Of a stretch of 64,000 nt of DNA, positions 12,206 to 59,800 are shown in pieces. The stretch is from Pelecanus crispus. Lineage: Eukaryota > Chordata > Aves > Pelecaniformes > Pelecanidae. Positions within the stretch are counted from its first letter, which is position 1, and each line of letters starts with the position of its first letter. Where the stretch lies: assembly GCF_030463565.1 (NCBI RefSeq), contig NC_134676.1, positions 30,319,228-30,383,227 of the forward strand. Reading direction: 5' to 3'. The notes under the pieces are model-generated. The model did not search any database, was not told the origin of the DNA, and was given only the letters and a program-made list of their open reading frames with translations. The position numbers and the translations under genes were made by a program.

Positions 12206-12215
12206 GCGCATGCGC
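12206..12215. promoter_or_regulatory. Consensus NRF1 site (GCGCATGCGC)
   Basis: Perfect palindrome matching the NRF1 consensus YGCGCAYGCGCR. It lies in the CpG island about 300 bases upstream of the ZNG1 start. NRF1 sites are typical of promoters of housekeeping genes. Confidence 0.7.
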
Positions 12216-12239
12216 CCCACGGCGGCCTGCAGGCGCGTG

Positions 12240-12244
<5 letters not shown>

Positions 12245-12272
<28 letters not shown>

Positions 12273-12274
12273 AG
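12245..12274. repeat. GCGCAG hexamer tandem array (5 units)
   Basis: Five uninterrupted GCGCAG units run into a GC box (ggcggggg-like). Each junction makes GCGCAGGCGC, one mismatch from an NRF1 site. It is a GC-rich microsatellite inside the promoter island. Confidence 0.85.
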
Positions 12275-12450
12275 GGCGGGGGTGCCCGCGCGGGCTGGCC
12301 GTTGGCCGGCTGTTACCGGCCGGGGGCGGGTCAGAGCGGCGGCGGGCCTGCGTCAGGGACCGCTGCCGCTCCCCCAGCCCGCTGCTCCTGCTCCTGCTCA
12401 GCCCGCTCTCAGGAAGAGGAATGTCGCTTCTGACCCGCGGGGAACGCTGA

Positions 12451-15400
12451 AGGCGTCCCGCTCTGGTCAGCAAACCTTGTGCGGGGTGGATGTGCAGAAG
12501 ACGGCAGTCTTCTATAATCAAATAAAATTTAAGCTACAAATTGAATATTAGCTTTCTCTGTTATCCATTAGATACCGTGAGGAGGCATGTACATGTAATA
12601 AGACATGTCTATGGTTAATTATAACAGAGTTGTCCGCTCCCTTGCTTTTTGTGGGCCATGGGTTTATCAAATCGGTAACACCTGTTTCTTCACATCAAAT
12701 AGTGTAAATGTAATAGCATTGGGAGAGGCATGGAGAAGAGATTTGCCTGATGCATAGTGACGTATGCATACTCCTCAAAACCCAAGTGTGGTTCTCTGCT
12801 CTCGATGTAAGGTCCAGTAACAAACGTTTGAGTACAGACTGATAAAGTATGTTTGTCTGTTAGTTGGCTTGTATGGCAGTAAATGTACTTAGTGTTTATC
12901 CTTGAACCATCTTATACTTGTGTAAGTTAAAACATTCCTTTAATACCGATGATATTTGATTATATTCCACTCTAAATAGTTGCTTCTACTTTAGTCATTC
13001 TGATTATAACAAGCATGTGACATATATATAACAAGCAAGTCTGGTCTAAAAAGTTATCAAGTAATTTAACATAGTCCATTAATTCAGCTTGTCCTTGGAG
13101 AGACAACCATATTTATTCCAACAGAAATACCTACAGCTACGTGATTGTCCAGATAGTAAGTTCAAAAGCAAATTTATTAAAATTTTGATTTGTGAGAGAA
13201 ATGTGGTTTTCTGCTTTGGTTGTAGTTAAAATAACTCATGTTGTCCTACACTATAAATATTCTGCCAGTTCTGTGGAATGTCAGCAGTGGCACAAGCATG
13301 AAGCTGTCAAGTTTAGCAAGGTGAAAGGCTTAGGAATCTTTCGTAACTAAGGGTAGCTGACAAGAATCAGTTGTGGAGTTTCTGTTTCCTTAACTGTGGA
13401 AGGCAGTAAATCTCATCCGTTCATTATAGGGTATAATTATACAGCCTGTTGATTCATAGAGCTTTAGGACCAATACGTGGTAAATGCATCTTTTTGCGTT
13501 GTTGTTTCAACCGCTCGTCCATCCCCTTGTATGACACATCCTGTTTTAAAGGAAGAACCTGATCGGTTTTTCAAAGCAATATGTTACAACCATGACTGAT
13601 GGTGTGTGTTTTTGCTGTCCTGAGACTGCTGAACATCACATAGTTCTGCTATTAAGGCACTGATTAAGAAAAATTTTAACATTTTCACTGCAAGAAAGCT
13701 GTGGGTTAAAGGAAGAAAAAATCAGAAAGGTGTTGGGAACTAGCAGCTTGGCATCACAGAGTTGTCTTTCAAAAATGAGACTGTTTGTAATACTGAAATT
13801 TCATTTACATGTCAGTGAGACATCTGGTATTGGGGAGGAAAAAGGTGATGAAACCAGTGTCCTGGTTCTTTAAGCTGTTCTGCTTTTCATCAGTTCACAT
13901 GACACTGCTCATTATTTTTCCTTTGAACAAAATTACCTAAAATAAATACTGTGGTTTTGGGGTTTCCCTTTGGTTTCTTCAAAGTTTATATTCAAACATT
14001 ATAGTTTTGCTCTAAGTCCTAACTGTCTTTGCATTCCTGCTGAATTGTGTAATAAATCCTACTTTGTGAAGATAGATGCAAAACCTGCGTATTTTATTGT
14101 GGTGGCAGTTAAAATGAGCATGACAAACCTAAATCTGGGTGGCACAGCTGGAGTGTTTTGTTCTAAGGTATTTGTAGACCAGATATACAACATCAGAAAG
14201 CAGTTAAGTGTCGATGGGTACCAGGAAGTTGTATTGAATTATTACTTTAGGTGGCTGCAACCGAAAGAAGCTAGTACCTTCCCAAATAGCAAAGCTGTTT
14301 GCTTCACACTGATTTGGACGATGGACGCAAGTGCTTAAGGCTGTCACTCTTTGAGGAGAATTGGGGACGAAGACGCTAAGAGCTATGAAAATAAGGAAGA
14401 GGATGCACTGAAGAGCATTGCAACTTACTGATTCCTGACACAGGAGCAAGGGGAGCATGGCCTGATTGAAACAACGGGAAAAGAAAATCATTGGCATTTC
14501 AACATTATGTGGAATGTGACAGTCTTAAAGCATCATGGCTGCTGGAGAAGGAGGTTCCTTTAAGGTACTACTAGTCTGTATAGTACAATGTAGTTCAGCA
14601 TCACAGAGAAAGGAGTTGCTGCAAATTCATACCATGATGCCAGATTTTTTTAATTATAGTTAACCTGCAAAACAAGGTGGAAAGAGAAATTAAGTTTGGT
14701 TTTGTGATCAGCTCAGTAGCTGCAGAGCAGGTCTGTGTGTATCTCAAAATGTAAGCTGGTAAGCAGAGGCATAATTTTAGTATGATTTGAATACTCCCCT
14801 GAGTACATTAACTTCTTTCTTGCCTGTTATCTGTGTTTAGCTGTTTCTGTATTAAACTATCTCTATTTGTATCTTATCTGTACTTGGTTTGACAGCTTCT
14901 CCTGACAATGGGACTTTATTTTTCTTTGAAGAATGCAGATTATTCACATGTGTAACAGAAGGAAGATCTTCGAGAAACACCTACGTTACTTCAGTCAGTG
15001 CATCTGCTTTTATCACTGCTGCATTTTTTGACACATGTGCTCAATATGCTGTTATGATGTGAAACTCAGTGAAACTGAGAACATTAGAATAAAGGTATGG
15101 CTTATAGTCAGGATTTAAATATCAACATACATTGTCTAGCAAGTTGCCTAATTTTGTGTAAGAAGATGGTGAGAGTAAGGGAAAATATCATTGTTGTCTC
15201 TGCTTAAGTTCTGTTTACTACGAAGGTGAGCAAAGAAACATTTCTCTTTGACAAACCCTCTGTTGAGTGTCTGGCCAGTAACATTCTTATGTCTCCAGAA
15301 GAATTCACACAGACAAATGGAAAAAGAAGATATGCTTTCATGTAGCCTTTTTTTCTTAGAGTCAATTGTTTTATGAAAAAACAAAGGTTGCAAAGTGATC

Positions 15401-18400
15401 TAAGTTCCCTTTCTCCTGTTTCACTAACACAGAAGTGAAACTTAAAAGTAGGAGTGATTTTTTTTTTTTTAGGAAGATTCAGTATTTCACTGCCAATCTA
15501 TTTAATACATCAGTAGGAGTAGTGGAAAATTACACTTATTTTTCTCATTTAGCCTACTAAATTTCATATAATATCTTTTGTTTAAAACAATCTTGAATAC
15601 ATCACTTAGATTTTATTGGATGCAGTCAAGATCCATGCCAGCGAGAGCACTGAACCTGATGGCATGTCAGCTTCAAGGAGGGAGTGTCTAGTTGCTCTGG
15701 CTACTTTGTACTCTTCTAGTCAGTGATGTCATAGGAAGGTGGAATATGAGCAAACATCAACAGGCATTGTGTGTTGCTGGCAGGTACTGAGATCATCACA
15801 GTTTTCCTGTTGGTGTAAACATCCAGATATCTTACGAGGTAATTGGATAACAGTTACTCGTTACTGCAGTTATATACCACTGCTGTATTTTGCCAGGGAT
15901 GCAAACTTACCATTCTAGAAGATAGTGAGAAAGCTCCCATGAATTTAACTCAGTTGCTGGTTGAGTACCAAAGGTACATCCTCTACAAATAAGCAGGTGA
16001 CACTTAAAGCTTCAGCAGGGCTTTGTCATCCGTGGCTATCCTGAGCCACAAAGTTGTGTGTAATGATGGGCTGTGATGCTGTAATACTCATGTCATGCAA
16101 TATTCCTTGCAGGGATACCCCTGCCGGTGAAGAAGTGACTGCTAAGTTACTCTTTTAAGAAAAGATGTTTGGAAATACGTGTCTTAACAGAAAAAAAATC
16201 CCCTGGTAGGTGGCATATAGACATGATGATTGTTGTCTCTTTCAGCGTTTCTCCAACCCCAGCTTGCAGACTCCTTCACAACAACACGCAGCAGTAGCTG
16301 TTCTGCCCAGAAGCAGGTGCCCAAGCTGTGCTGTCCTTACCACCACTCAGCTGCTCTTTGAAGACCAAAGCCTGGTGAGAGGACCAGAAGCCCCAGTGGA
16401 ATGAGAGGAAACTGCAGTTTTGTGGCTGATTCTAGGGCTGAAGTGATGCAGTGGTGATTAGGACCACCATTTGGGATAGATGTGTGTGTGACAGGAGGAT
16501 GGGGACGAGTAAATGGGGAATGTGTGCATGCTGCCTACTGTATCGTATACAAGGCCCACCAACAGCTCCTGCAATCCAAGCAAGCTAGGTTTGGAAAACC
16601 ATGGTCTGTTCTGAGCTGCATTGTTCTCTTCACTTTTGATTTTGTGCTGCCTTCACCTGCACCTGATTTGATATAATGTTTTTAATTTCCTGATGGGAAA
16701 GATCTTGTTCTTCTTGTTCTAAAGGCATGACCTTGTATATAGTAGGTTGGTTTGTTGCAGGAATTCAAACAATAGTGTTTAACAGTGTGCTAGACCAGTA
16801 CTGTTGACAATGCTTCATTGCATAAGATAGTTTAAAAAAATCAGTTTACCAACATCTCATGTGGTAGTACTCCAATGAGTTAAAACCATACAAAGTTTCT
16901 TGATAAAATTCCTTTTTTTTTTTTTCTCCCCCCCCCCCCCCAAAAAGGCAATGGAATTGCTGACATAATAGATGAAAAGGAGTATTTGATGAGTTTTGCT
17001 GCTCATATGCTGAAGTAGGCTGCTGATAATTCAGTTCACCCATAAAGATGAAAACTTAAAATAATCTAAGTGTTTGGTCTGTACCTGCTGAATATACTGG
17101 CAGTTTTGGAAACCTTACTTTTGTGTGTCTCCTCAGGCATTTTTTCATGCATGTGACAAAATATTTTTGAGTAATCCTTCTGTCCACGCTTACCAAGAGT
17201 GTATGAAAATGCAAAATAAATAGTTGTATCATTCATAAATGGGTGTATTTGTGCACGTTGAGATGGTATCTGCATTGCTGCTAGCTCTATTTGTGTGGCC
17301 AGATTTGGCCATGAAGGAAGGCCACATGAGCTGTTAAAATGAAGCCTGGACTCTTTTTTATAGCTTCAATAGAAAATGAGGTAGTGGTTTCTTCTTGAGT
17401 AGTTAGCAGTTCTGGAGGTACAGCTAGAAGAAGAAACATCTTCCGCTCTTAAACAAACAAACACAAAACAACACCCCAAACCAAATTAACCACAGGCTGC
17501 AGTAAAGGAAGAGCATCCAATTCTTTTTGTGGGACCTGCAGTGAACAGAAAGACGGGTGTGAAACCTATCTAATACCAAAACTATTGCCTTACTGTCTCT
17601 ACAACCAGACAATGTACAGAATGGTTAATGGAGGTACCTGCTTTTTTTCCTTGCTTCCTTTTCTCCTCCTTAGCTTGTAAGTTGCTAGAAAGATAGGCAT
17701 AGCACTTCATGGAAGCTTTTGCAATTAAACAATGAAAAGGATGGTTATGGTTTTCAAACGCGGTATTTTGAGAAACAGAAAAGACCTGACTTCCTACTGT
17801 GGATGAGCAGCAATTCTAGTGACATGTTACCTATAATGCATGGTTAAGCTACCAGAAAGCAATTTCATGTGATAGCAAGGACCGGCTGTACTAGTGGAGA
17901 ACTGTGTAACATTTTTTCCTTTGATTTCCCTTCATTTATGTGGGAGATAGAATGAGGTGGAACTGAGAGAGTCCACCTCGATGTGTGCGAAAAGTACATA
18001 AGAAATGTTTCTTGCCCAGCCTGCAGTGGTCTAGACAGCATGGGAAACTGACAAACTGGTATTTATTTCATGGCTATTGCATGGCTTCTTACGGAGAGCA
18101 TGGTTTATATTAATCTCTAAGCTAAAATTCTGAAAAGCAAATGGGAGAGAAGGAGCTCCTCCGTCCACCAATTTCCTGTAAGAGCAAAGAGAGTAAGTAT
18201 ACTAGAAAGGCAAAGATGTTAAAATAAATACTTCAGCTGGATTTTGGATGCGTAGATTTTAACGGTGCTGAGGCCCTCGACTGCAAGTAGAGTAGGTAAG
18301 AAATGCATACCATTGATCCAGGAAAGAATCAAATATTGGGTGTCTTAGATTAGGCTCTCAAAAATGGGTATGTCCATTTAAATTACATGGGTCTACTAAA

Positions 18401-19780
18401 ATTAAAAAAAGGTTACATTTTTCTTGTTTCTTTCCACTGTTGACACAATGTGATTGCAGCCACCTGTCAGAAGGCAGGTTGCATGCTTTGAGTTTCTTGT
18501 AAAGCACACGTCTAACACATCTAACACATCTAGTAAAACCGCAGCCAGTTTGTGCGCTGAGGAGAGTTGTGAAGGCAGTGGCCATCTTTCAAGAGGCACA
18601 TGCAAGTGCAGACCACAGGAAAGGTGGTGTGGAGCAGTGGCGTGCCACAGCCAGTATCTCAGGTGCTCCAGAGTTTTCTTGTCATCAACACACATGCCAG
18701 ATCATAGCTACATATTGGTGATTTGTAACTAAGTGATATTTAAGTTCAAATTACACCTGAGGTAAAGAAAGGAGGGGTGTGGTGGGTAAGTGCTGTGCAA
18801 TAAAGTGTCTAATTTATTCTTTGCAAAGCAAATGTTTGTTAGTTGATACCATTCTATTAATAGTAGATTTTGATATTTTCTTTCTGAGGTTTTCAGACTC
18901 ATATCTGAGATCTTATTCTGCTGTAGATCCTTGAGGGTATTTTCCCCCAAATTATATCCATATTTGTTTCCATTTTCAACTCTTTTTATTTACTTCTGGT
19001 TTTTGTTAAGTCTTTCACATCTTCAGCCTTTCTGCACTTCCCTAACAGCACATAGCCACTGCTCTTCAAAGACCATGGGGGTTAACAGTCATATTTGAGA
19101 CCACCCATACTTAGTGCTCTAGTGCTCTAGAGAAGGGTGAATCCTGCAGGGTAAGAGGTAATTGTTATAGCACAATTTTAGGCCTTCAGTGTTTGACAGT
19201 CTTCTATTCCTCGCCTCAAATCAAACCGTTTCCCTCTAGATACCCTGCAGCTCACTGGGAATGGAGAGACAAGCTATGACTGCCTTTGAATGGGTGAATC
19301 CTAATGTTGTTGCCAACAAAGCATGGATTTAATAAAAACAGGACAACGTAAAACTGAATTGCCTCTGCTACCCCAGAATTCCCCTGCAGAAACCACGTTT
19401 GGCTTCTGTTTCCCCTTTCAAATGAAGCCCGAGTTCTGCTTATCTGCAGAAGCAGTGAAATCTGCACCAAGGCTGAGAGAAAAATACCAGTCAGGAAACA
19501 TCACTTTGTGACACAACCACAAGATACTTACTAAAAACGGCCTTTTGTTGAGCTGTACGTGCAGGTGAAGGCAGCAGCAGCGGGGCCCACTTTGTGCCAA
19601 GCTGAGCTGGTATCTGGTGCTGGTATGCGTGAGTTTTCCTTACACACTCAAGTAATTTAGGGGTAAGAGAAACGCACATCCTGGGTGCACGTGAGCGTTG
19701 GCAAAATATCATCCCAGGCAAATGAGCCGGCATCTGTTTTGGTCTTACACTTTCCTGTCTCTACCTGCCCGAACAGCTCC
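12451..19780. other. Intergenic region between ZNG1 and DOCK8 promoter islands
   Basis: About 7.3 kb of AT-rich sequence. I see no exon with family similarity, no tRNA and no recognisable LINE. It holds a T13-CT-C14 tract at 16913-16941 and one open frame of 122 codons at 13970-14338 without similarity that I recognise. It could contain enhancers, but nothing in the bases marks them. Confidence 0.75.
16913..16941. repeat. Poly-T/poly-C homopyrimidine tract
   Basis: Thirteen T, then CT, then fourteen C without interruption: a 29-base pure pyrimidine run on the plus strand. Confidence 0.9.
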
Positions 19781-19851
19781 GTCCGTGTGCCAGCGGGGCC
19801 GAAGGAAGGACCCTGGCTACTTCCCCTGCCCGAAGAGCGATGGGCACCGGC

Positions 19852-19910
19852 CTGCCCTGCCCCTGCCCTGCCCTGGGCAGCCCTGGGCAGCCCTGCCCGG
19901 CCCTGCCCGG
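19852..19910. repeat. CCCTG-rich low-complexity repeat
   Basis: Irregular CCCTG and CCCTGGGCAG units in tandem at the left side of the DOCK8 CpG island. Confidence 0.75.
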
Positions 19911-20212
19911 CGGCCGCGCCTGCTGCGCCGGGGGAGGACGGGCTGGATCGGCAGCGCCCGGGGGCGGTGCGGGGCCGGTCTGGCGCCCAGCGGTGCCCAG
20001 CGGTGCCCGCTGCCTCCTCGCCCGCCCCCGCAGAGCAGCGCTGGCCCCCCGGGCGGGGATGTCTGCCAGCCGCGCCGCCGCTTCCAAAAGCAAAGGGGTT
20101 GGGACGGTGCGCACGGGTTTCCGCAGCCGTGCGCGTTCACGGGTACAAGGTGTCTTCCCTCCTCTCTTGCGCTTGCCTAAATGCTTGCCGTCCCCGCCGC
20201 TTCCCTCCGGAT

Positions 20213-20300
20213 CCCTCCAAAATACCCACGGGGCGGTTCGCTTCCCTCCAAAATACCCACGGGGCGGTTCGCTTCCCTCCAGAATACCCACGGGGCGGTT
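20213..20300. repeat. 31-bp tandem repeat with a GC box in each unit (about 2.8 copies)
   Basis: Units start at 20213, 20244 and 20275 (ccctccaaaatacccacggg, then gcggttcg). The copies are nearly identical; the third has one A-to-G change (ccagaatac) and is cut short. Each copy carries GGGGCGG, an Sp/KLF-type box. The array lies about 375-465 bases upstream of the DOCK8 start codon. Confidence 0.92.
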
Positions 20301-20587
20301 CGGGGGTCGCCTGTCTTAAAGAGGGCGGTGACATTCGTGCCCGCTCCCGGTGCCCCGGTGCGCTGCGGCCGCGGCGGGCAGCCTGCGGGAGCCGTGGCGG
20401 GGAGGCGCAGCGCGCCCGGGCTGCGGGGGCCGGGGGGCAGACGGCGGCGGGGGTGAGAAGCCAGCGGTGCACGGGGTCAGATCCCTCCCACTCCGGCCGA
20501 TTTCGGTGAGGAAGGTGAAATGCGGAAGTTGCCACCCAGAGCTGTCAGAAGACCGTCGGGGTGTTAGCCCGGAGCACGCAATTAAGA

Positions 20588-20609
20588 GAAATAAATAAAT
20601 AAAATAAAG
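20588..20609. repeat. Short AAAT microsatellite
   Basis: Four to five AAAT-like units, an AT-rich islet inside the CpG island that probably lies in or next to the DOCK8 5' UTR. Confidence 0.8.
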
Positions 20610-20676
20610 CCGCCCTCCGTGCGTACAGCCGGCGTCGGTCCTCGCCGGCAGCCGACACCCGCGGCTGCTCTCCCGC

Positions 20677-56821
<36,145 letters not shown>

Positions 56822-59800
56822 GTAAGAAATAACATTTTTTTTAAGCTCTTAAGATCCATTCTCAAAAGCAATTGTGGTTTAGTTACAATTTTTTTCAGAA
56901 ACAGAAACTAAAAATAGTTTAAAAAAATGTTAAAGACTATGTGCTAGGCTGATGATTTAATCTTACTAGCCATTACAAGATAAAACACCTACAGGATGTT
57001 CTGTAGTGTATCTGCTAATCTAATTATGTTGTCCTTTGAAAATTTTTCTAAACAGTCAAAAAAAACCCTAACAGCTCTCACTGGCTTGGCATATATAGAT
57101 ATATATCTTTCCTCTTCTGTGTTTTTTTCCCAGTAGATCTTATTATAACTTTTAACAGTTGGTAAATGTTTGTGCTGGGTGGTTTTTACTGTTAATTTGA
57201 ATCATCTGAGCATCTGAGGAAGTAATATGTTGCCACTTGTACTTTTTCACCATGAACAAGGATTCTAAGCTATGTCGTTTCTCTTCTTAAATCTGTTCTA
57301 TTCTGGTTGTTTCAAGAAGACCACGGTGTTCAGTAGCATGTAACTCGGCAATTCACGTAATTTCTTAGTGGTCTGGCACATCCGAGTCTCCAAGAACAAA
57401 TGCGTATCAAAAGAATATGCTTCAACATGTTTGTGCAGCATAGTAGTGCTAGTGAGCAGTGATATTGGTAATAGCTAACTAGCAATAATTCAAAATGGGT
57501 GTATCACAGTCTTACAGATAGAGAAATACTAGCTTTCGTGAGACCATTGTGTTAGTCAAGGCATGGAAGTAAAGCAGTATGCTTCTTACAACAGCAGCTG
57601 ACACTATTCTAATGGACTATTCTGATCCCTGAAACAGTAGCTAGGTACTGAATTGCATTAGTGGCAAAGATGTGACTATCAATAAGGAATCAGAGAGTGA
57701 AGAAGCTGAATAAAGGGATGTAAAGCTTATTCACTTCTTGTAGCAGAGATTAGCAAAGAGCCAGCTCTCCCATCCACTCACCTGTCTCCACCCAGGAGGG
57801 GAGAAGGGAAGGGCAAGACTGATAGTTCAGTACAACTCAGAACTGCAAGGCTGCAGACTAATTTATCCTGGGGAGATGCTCCCCACCTTCACAGGGAACT
57901 GGAGAGCCAGTGGGGCTGTTGGTGACACCTGCATTTGGGTCTCAGCTTTTAAGGAAAGCAAAAAGAGGAAGCGGCATCTTATCTTAGAATGACAACTTGC
58001 AACGTGGTGTCAGCAGGGAAATAGGTAGGCTAGTTTGGATAGAGCCTCAGTGTATGTTTTGGAGGAGTTATTCCTGGGCTATGCCATGAATCTGTGGTAT
58101 TCAAACTGCTGAGGGCAGTTTCTTTGAGCTCTCAGCACCAGAATGCTAAAATGCAGAGTGTTAGGGTACTTCTGTCTTCTCTGTGTATCCAAGATAGACA
58201 TGTCTTCCCCCTGCCCCACCCACCCCACCCCCCCCACCCCCCAGTTTTTAGGGGTTTTATGCAGACATTTCTACAGGGGAATTAGTTTTTATACAATTGA
58301 AAGTGCAAATGTAAATGAACTTGAGTAATGACACCTTTTTTTAAAATGAAAAAATAAGACAGAATTTTAACTTCCCTGTTCATTTTCTGGCCCCAATAAG
58401 GAGTAGCATGTGTCAACTCCAGTGTGCAGCCTGGTAGTGTCTAAAGGTCTGCTTTTGAAAATGAAAAGCATTAGCAATGGCTGTGTTGCTGAGCTGGAAA
58501 GAGAGTTGAGACTGCACACAATGTTCTCTCTTTAGTTCTCACCAAGCTAAACATCTGCAGCCAGACATCATGAATATCAAAGCCACCATGCTGAAAATTA
58601 ATTTGTGCATCTTCTGAAGCAAGTTTGGGTGTCTCCACAGTATCCTTCAGTTGCTAGGGTGTCTGTGTTGAATACATACACACACATTAGAAGAAACGCT
58701 TGCTACAGCTCAACAGTTACACTCTTTGTGCAAGAGTTCACACCCAGCATGCTTAATCTCTTCAGGCCTTTTGGGCTCTGTTTTGATTTTCACCCTAAGT
58801 GAAAGTCATGGTAACAAAACAAAGTAGGATCTGTCCAGCCTAACTTGTAATAATGAAGACAATATCTATAAAGAATATTTCCCTTCATTAATCTTTACCT
58901 TAATTAGTGAATCAGTGGTGATGACACAACTGAAATGCCGTAAGTAGTGTTATACTGTAAACTGGAAACTCAGTTAATACCCAAATTAAACCTGAAACAG
59001 TTAGTTAGATACACTGGGAAAATGGTGAAAAAAAACGCAGAAATGCTAGGTCATGTTTCAACTACCTTGTGACAACAAACACGTTTGGAGCAAGAAAGGA
59101 GAGTTGCCAACTGAAACCCCAGAAAGTTAGATGAGGCAGCTTTGCAAACATTACAAAACAGCGAAGTCTGGAACTTGGTGGGGTCCAGGAAGTAACACTT
59201 GTGTTTGCGCAGTGCCATTGAAAGCACCTCCTTTTCCCACAAGCTGGACTCACCTAGCCACATCTGAGACACATTTGCCACACAATCATGCCAGCGCTCT
59301 TTTTGGTGAGCAAATGCATAGTTAGGGATTGTAGCCCAATGTATTTGCTTAATTTAACTGTCATGCAATTCTCCTTGCTTAGTTCTGTGCATGCATACTG
59401 TTTTGAGCCTGAGATTAAACTAACCTATGCAAAGTAACTCTGAATTTGAATAGAGCCAGATATTAAGTGTTTCATGTTATTTTATTCCCTTTCCTCTAAT
59501 CTGAAAAGTAGAACCATCCTGTCTTAATTAAGCAATGTGCTAGCATTTAGTCGTAACTGAGTGTCATGGCCTGCTAGTGTGTCACAGGTGATTTAATGTT
59601 TCCTACTTTTTGATTGTGAGTCTGCAAACCATTTTTTTTTCACCAGTGCTATAGATTAGATATTAAAAGAATGAAAAATGGATAAAATAATTACCTGTTT
59701 TCTATTAACATTACCATGCATGTAGGAGAGGGTTACATATAGGAATGTACTTGAATAACAAATAAATGAAAACTTATAAAAATACAGTCTGATAAGCTCT

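Larger units (their letters stand above)
11560..12450. promoter_or_regulatory. CpG island, ZNG1 promoter
   Basis: A strongly GC- and CpG-rich block in an AT-rich setting, spanning ZNG1 exon 1 and the sequence upstream of it. It holds a CRE (12109-12116), an NRF1 palindrome (12206-12215), a GCGCAG hexamer array (12245-12274) and several GC boxes (for example near 12268 and 12325), and no evident TATA box. This is a typical housekeeping promoter. Whether it also fires to the right is not visible. Confidence 0.88.

Noticed and set aside
12210..12551. 113-codon arginine-rich open frame on the plus strand
   Set aside because: It reads through the GCGCAG array and CpG island; no similarity and low complexity.
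19685..20509. 274-codon open frame on the plus strand upstream of DOCK8
   Set aside because: Low-complexity P/A/R/G-rich reading through a CpG island and through the 31-bp repeat. Several overlapping frames on both strands are equally open, which points to low stop frequency in GC-rich DNA.
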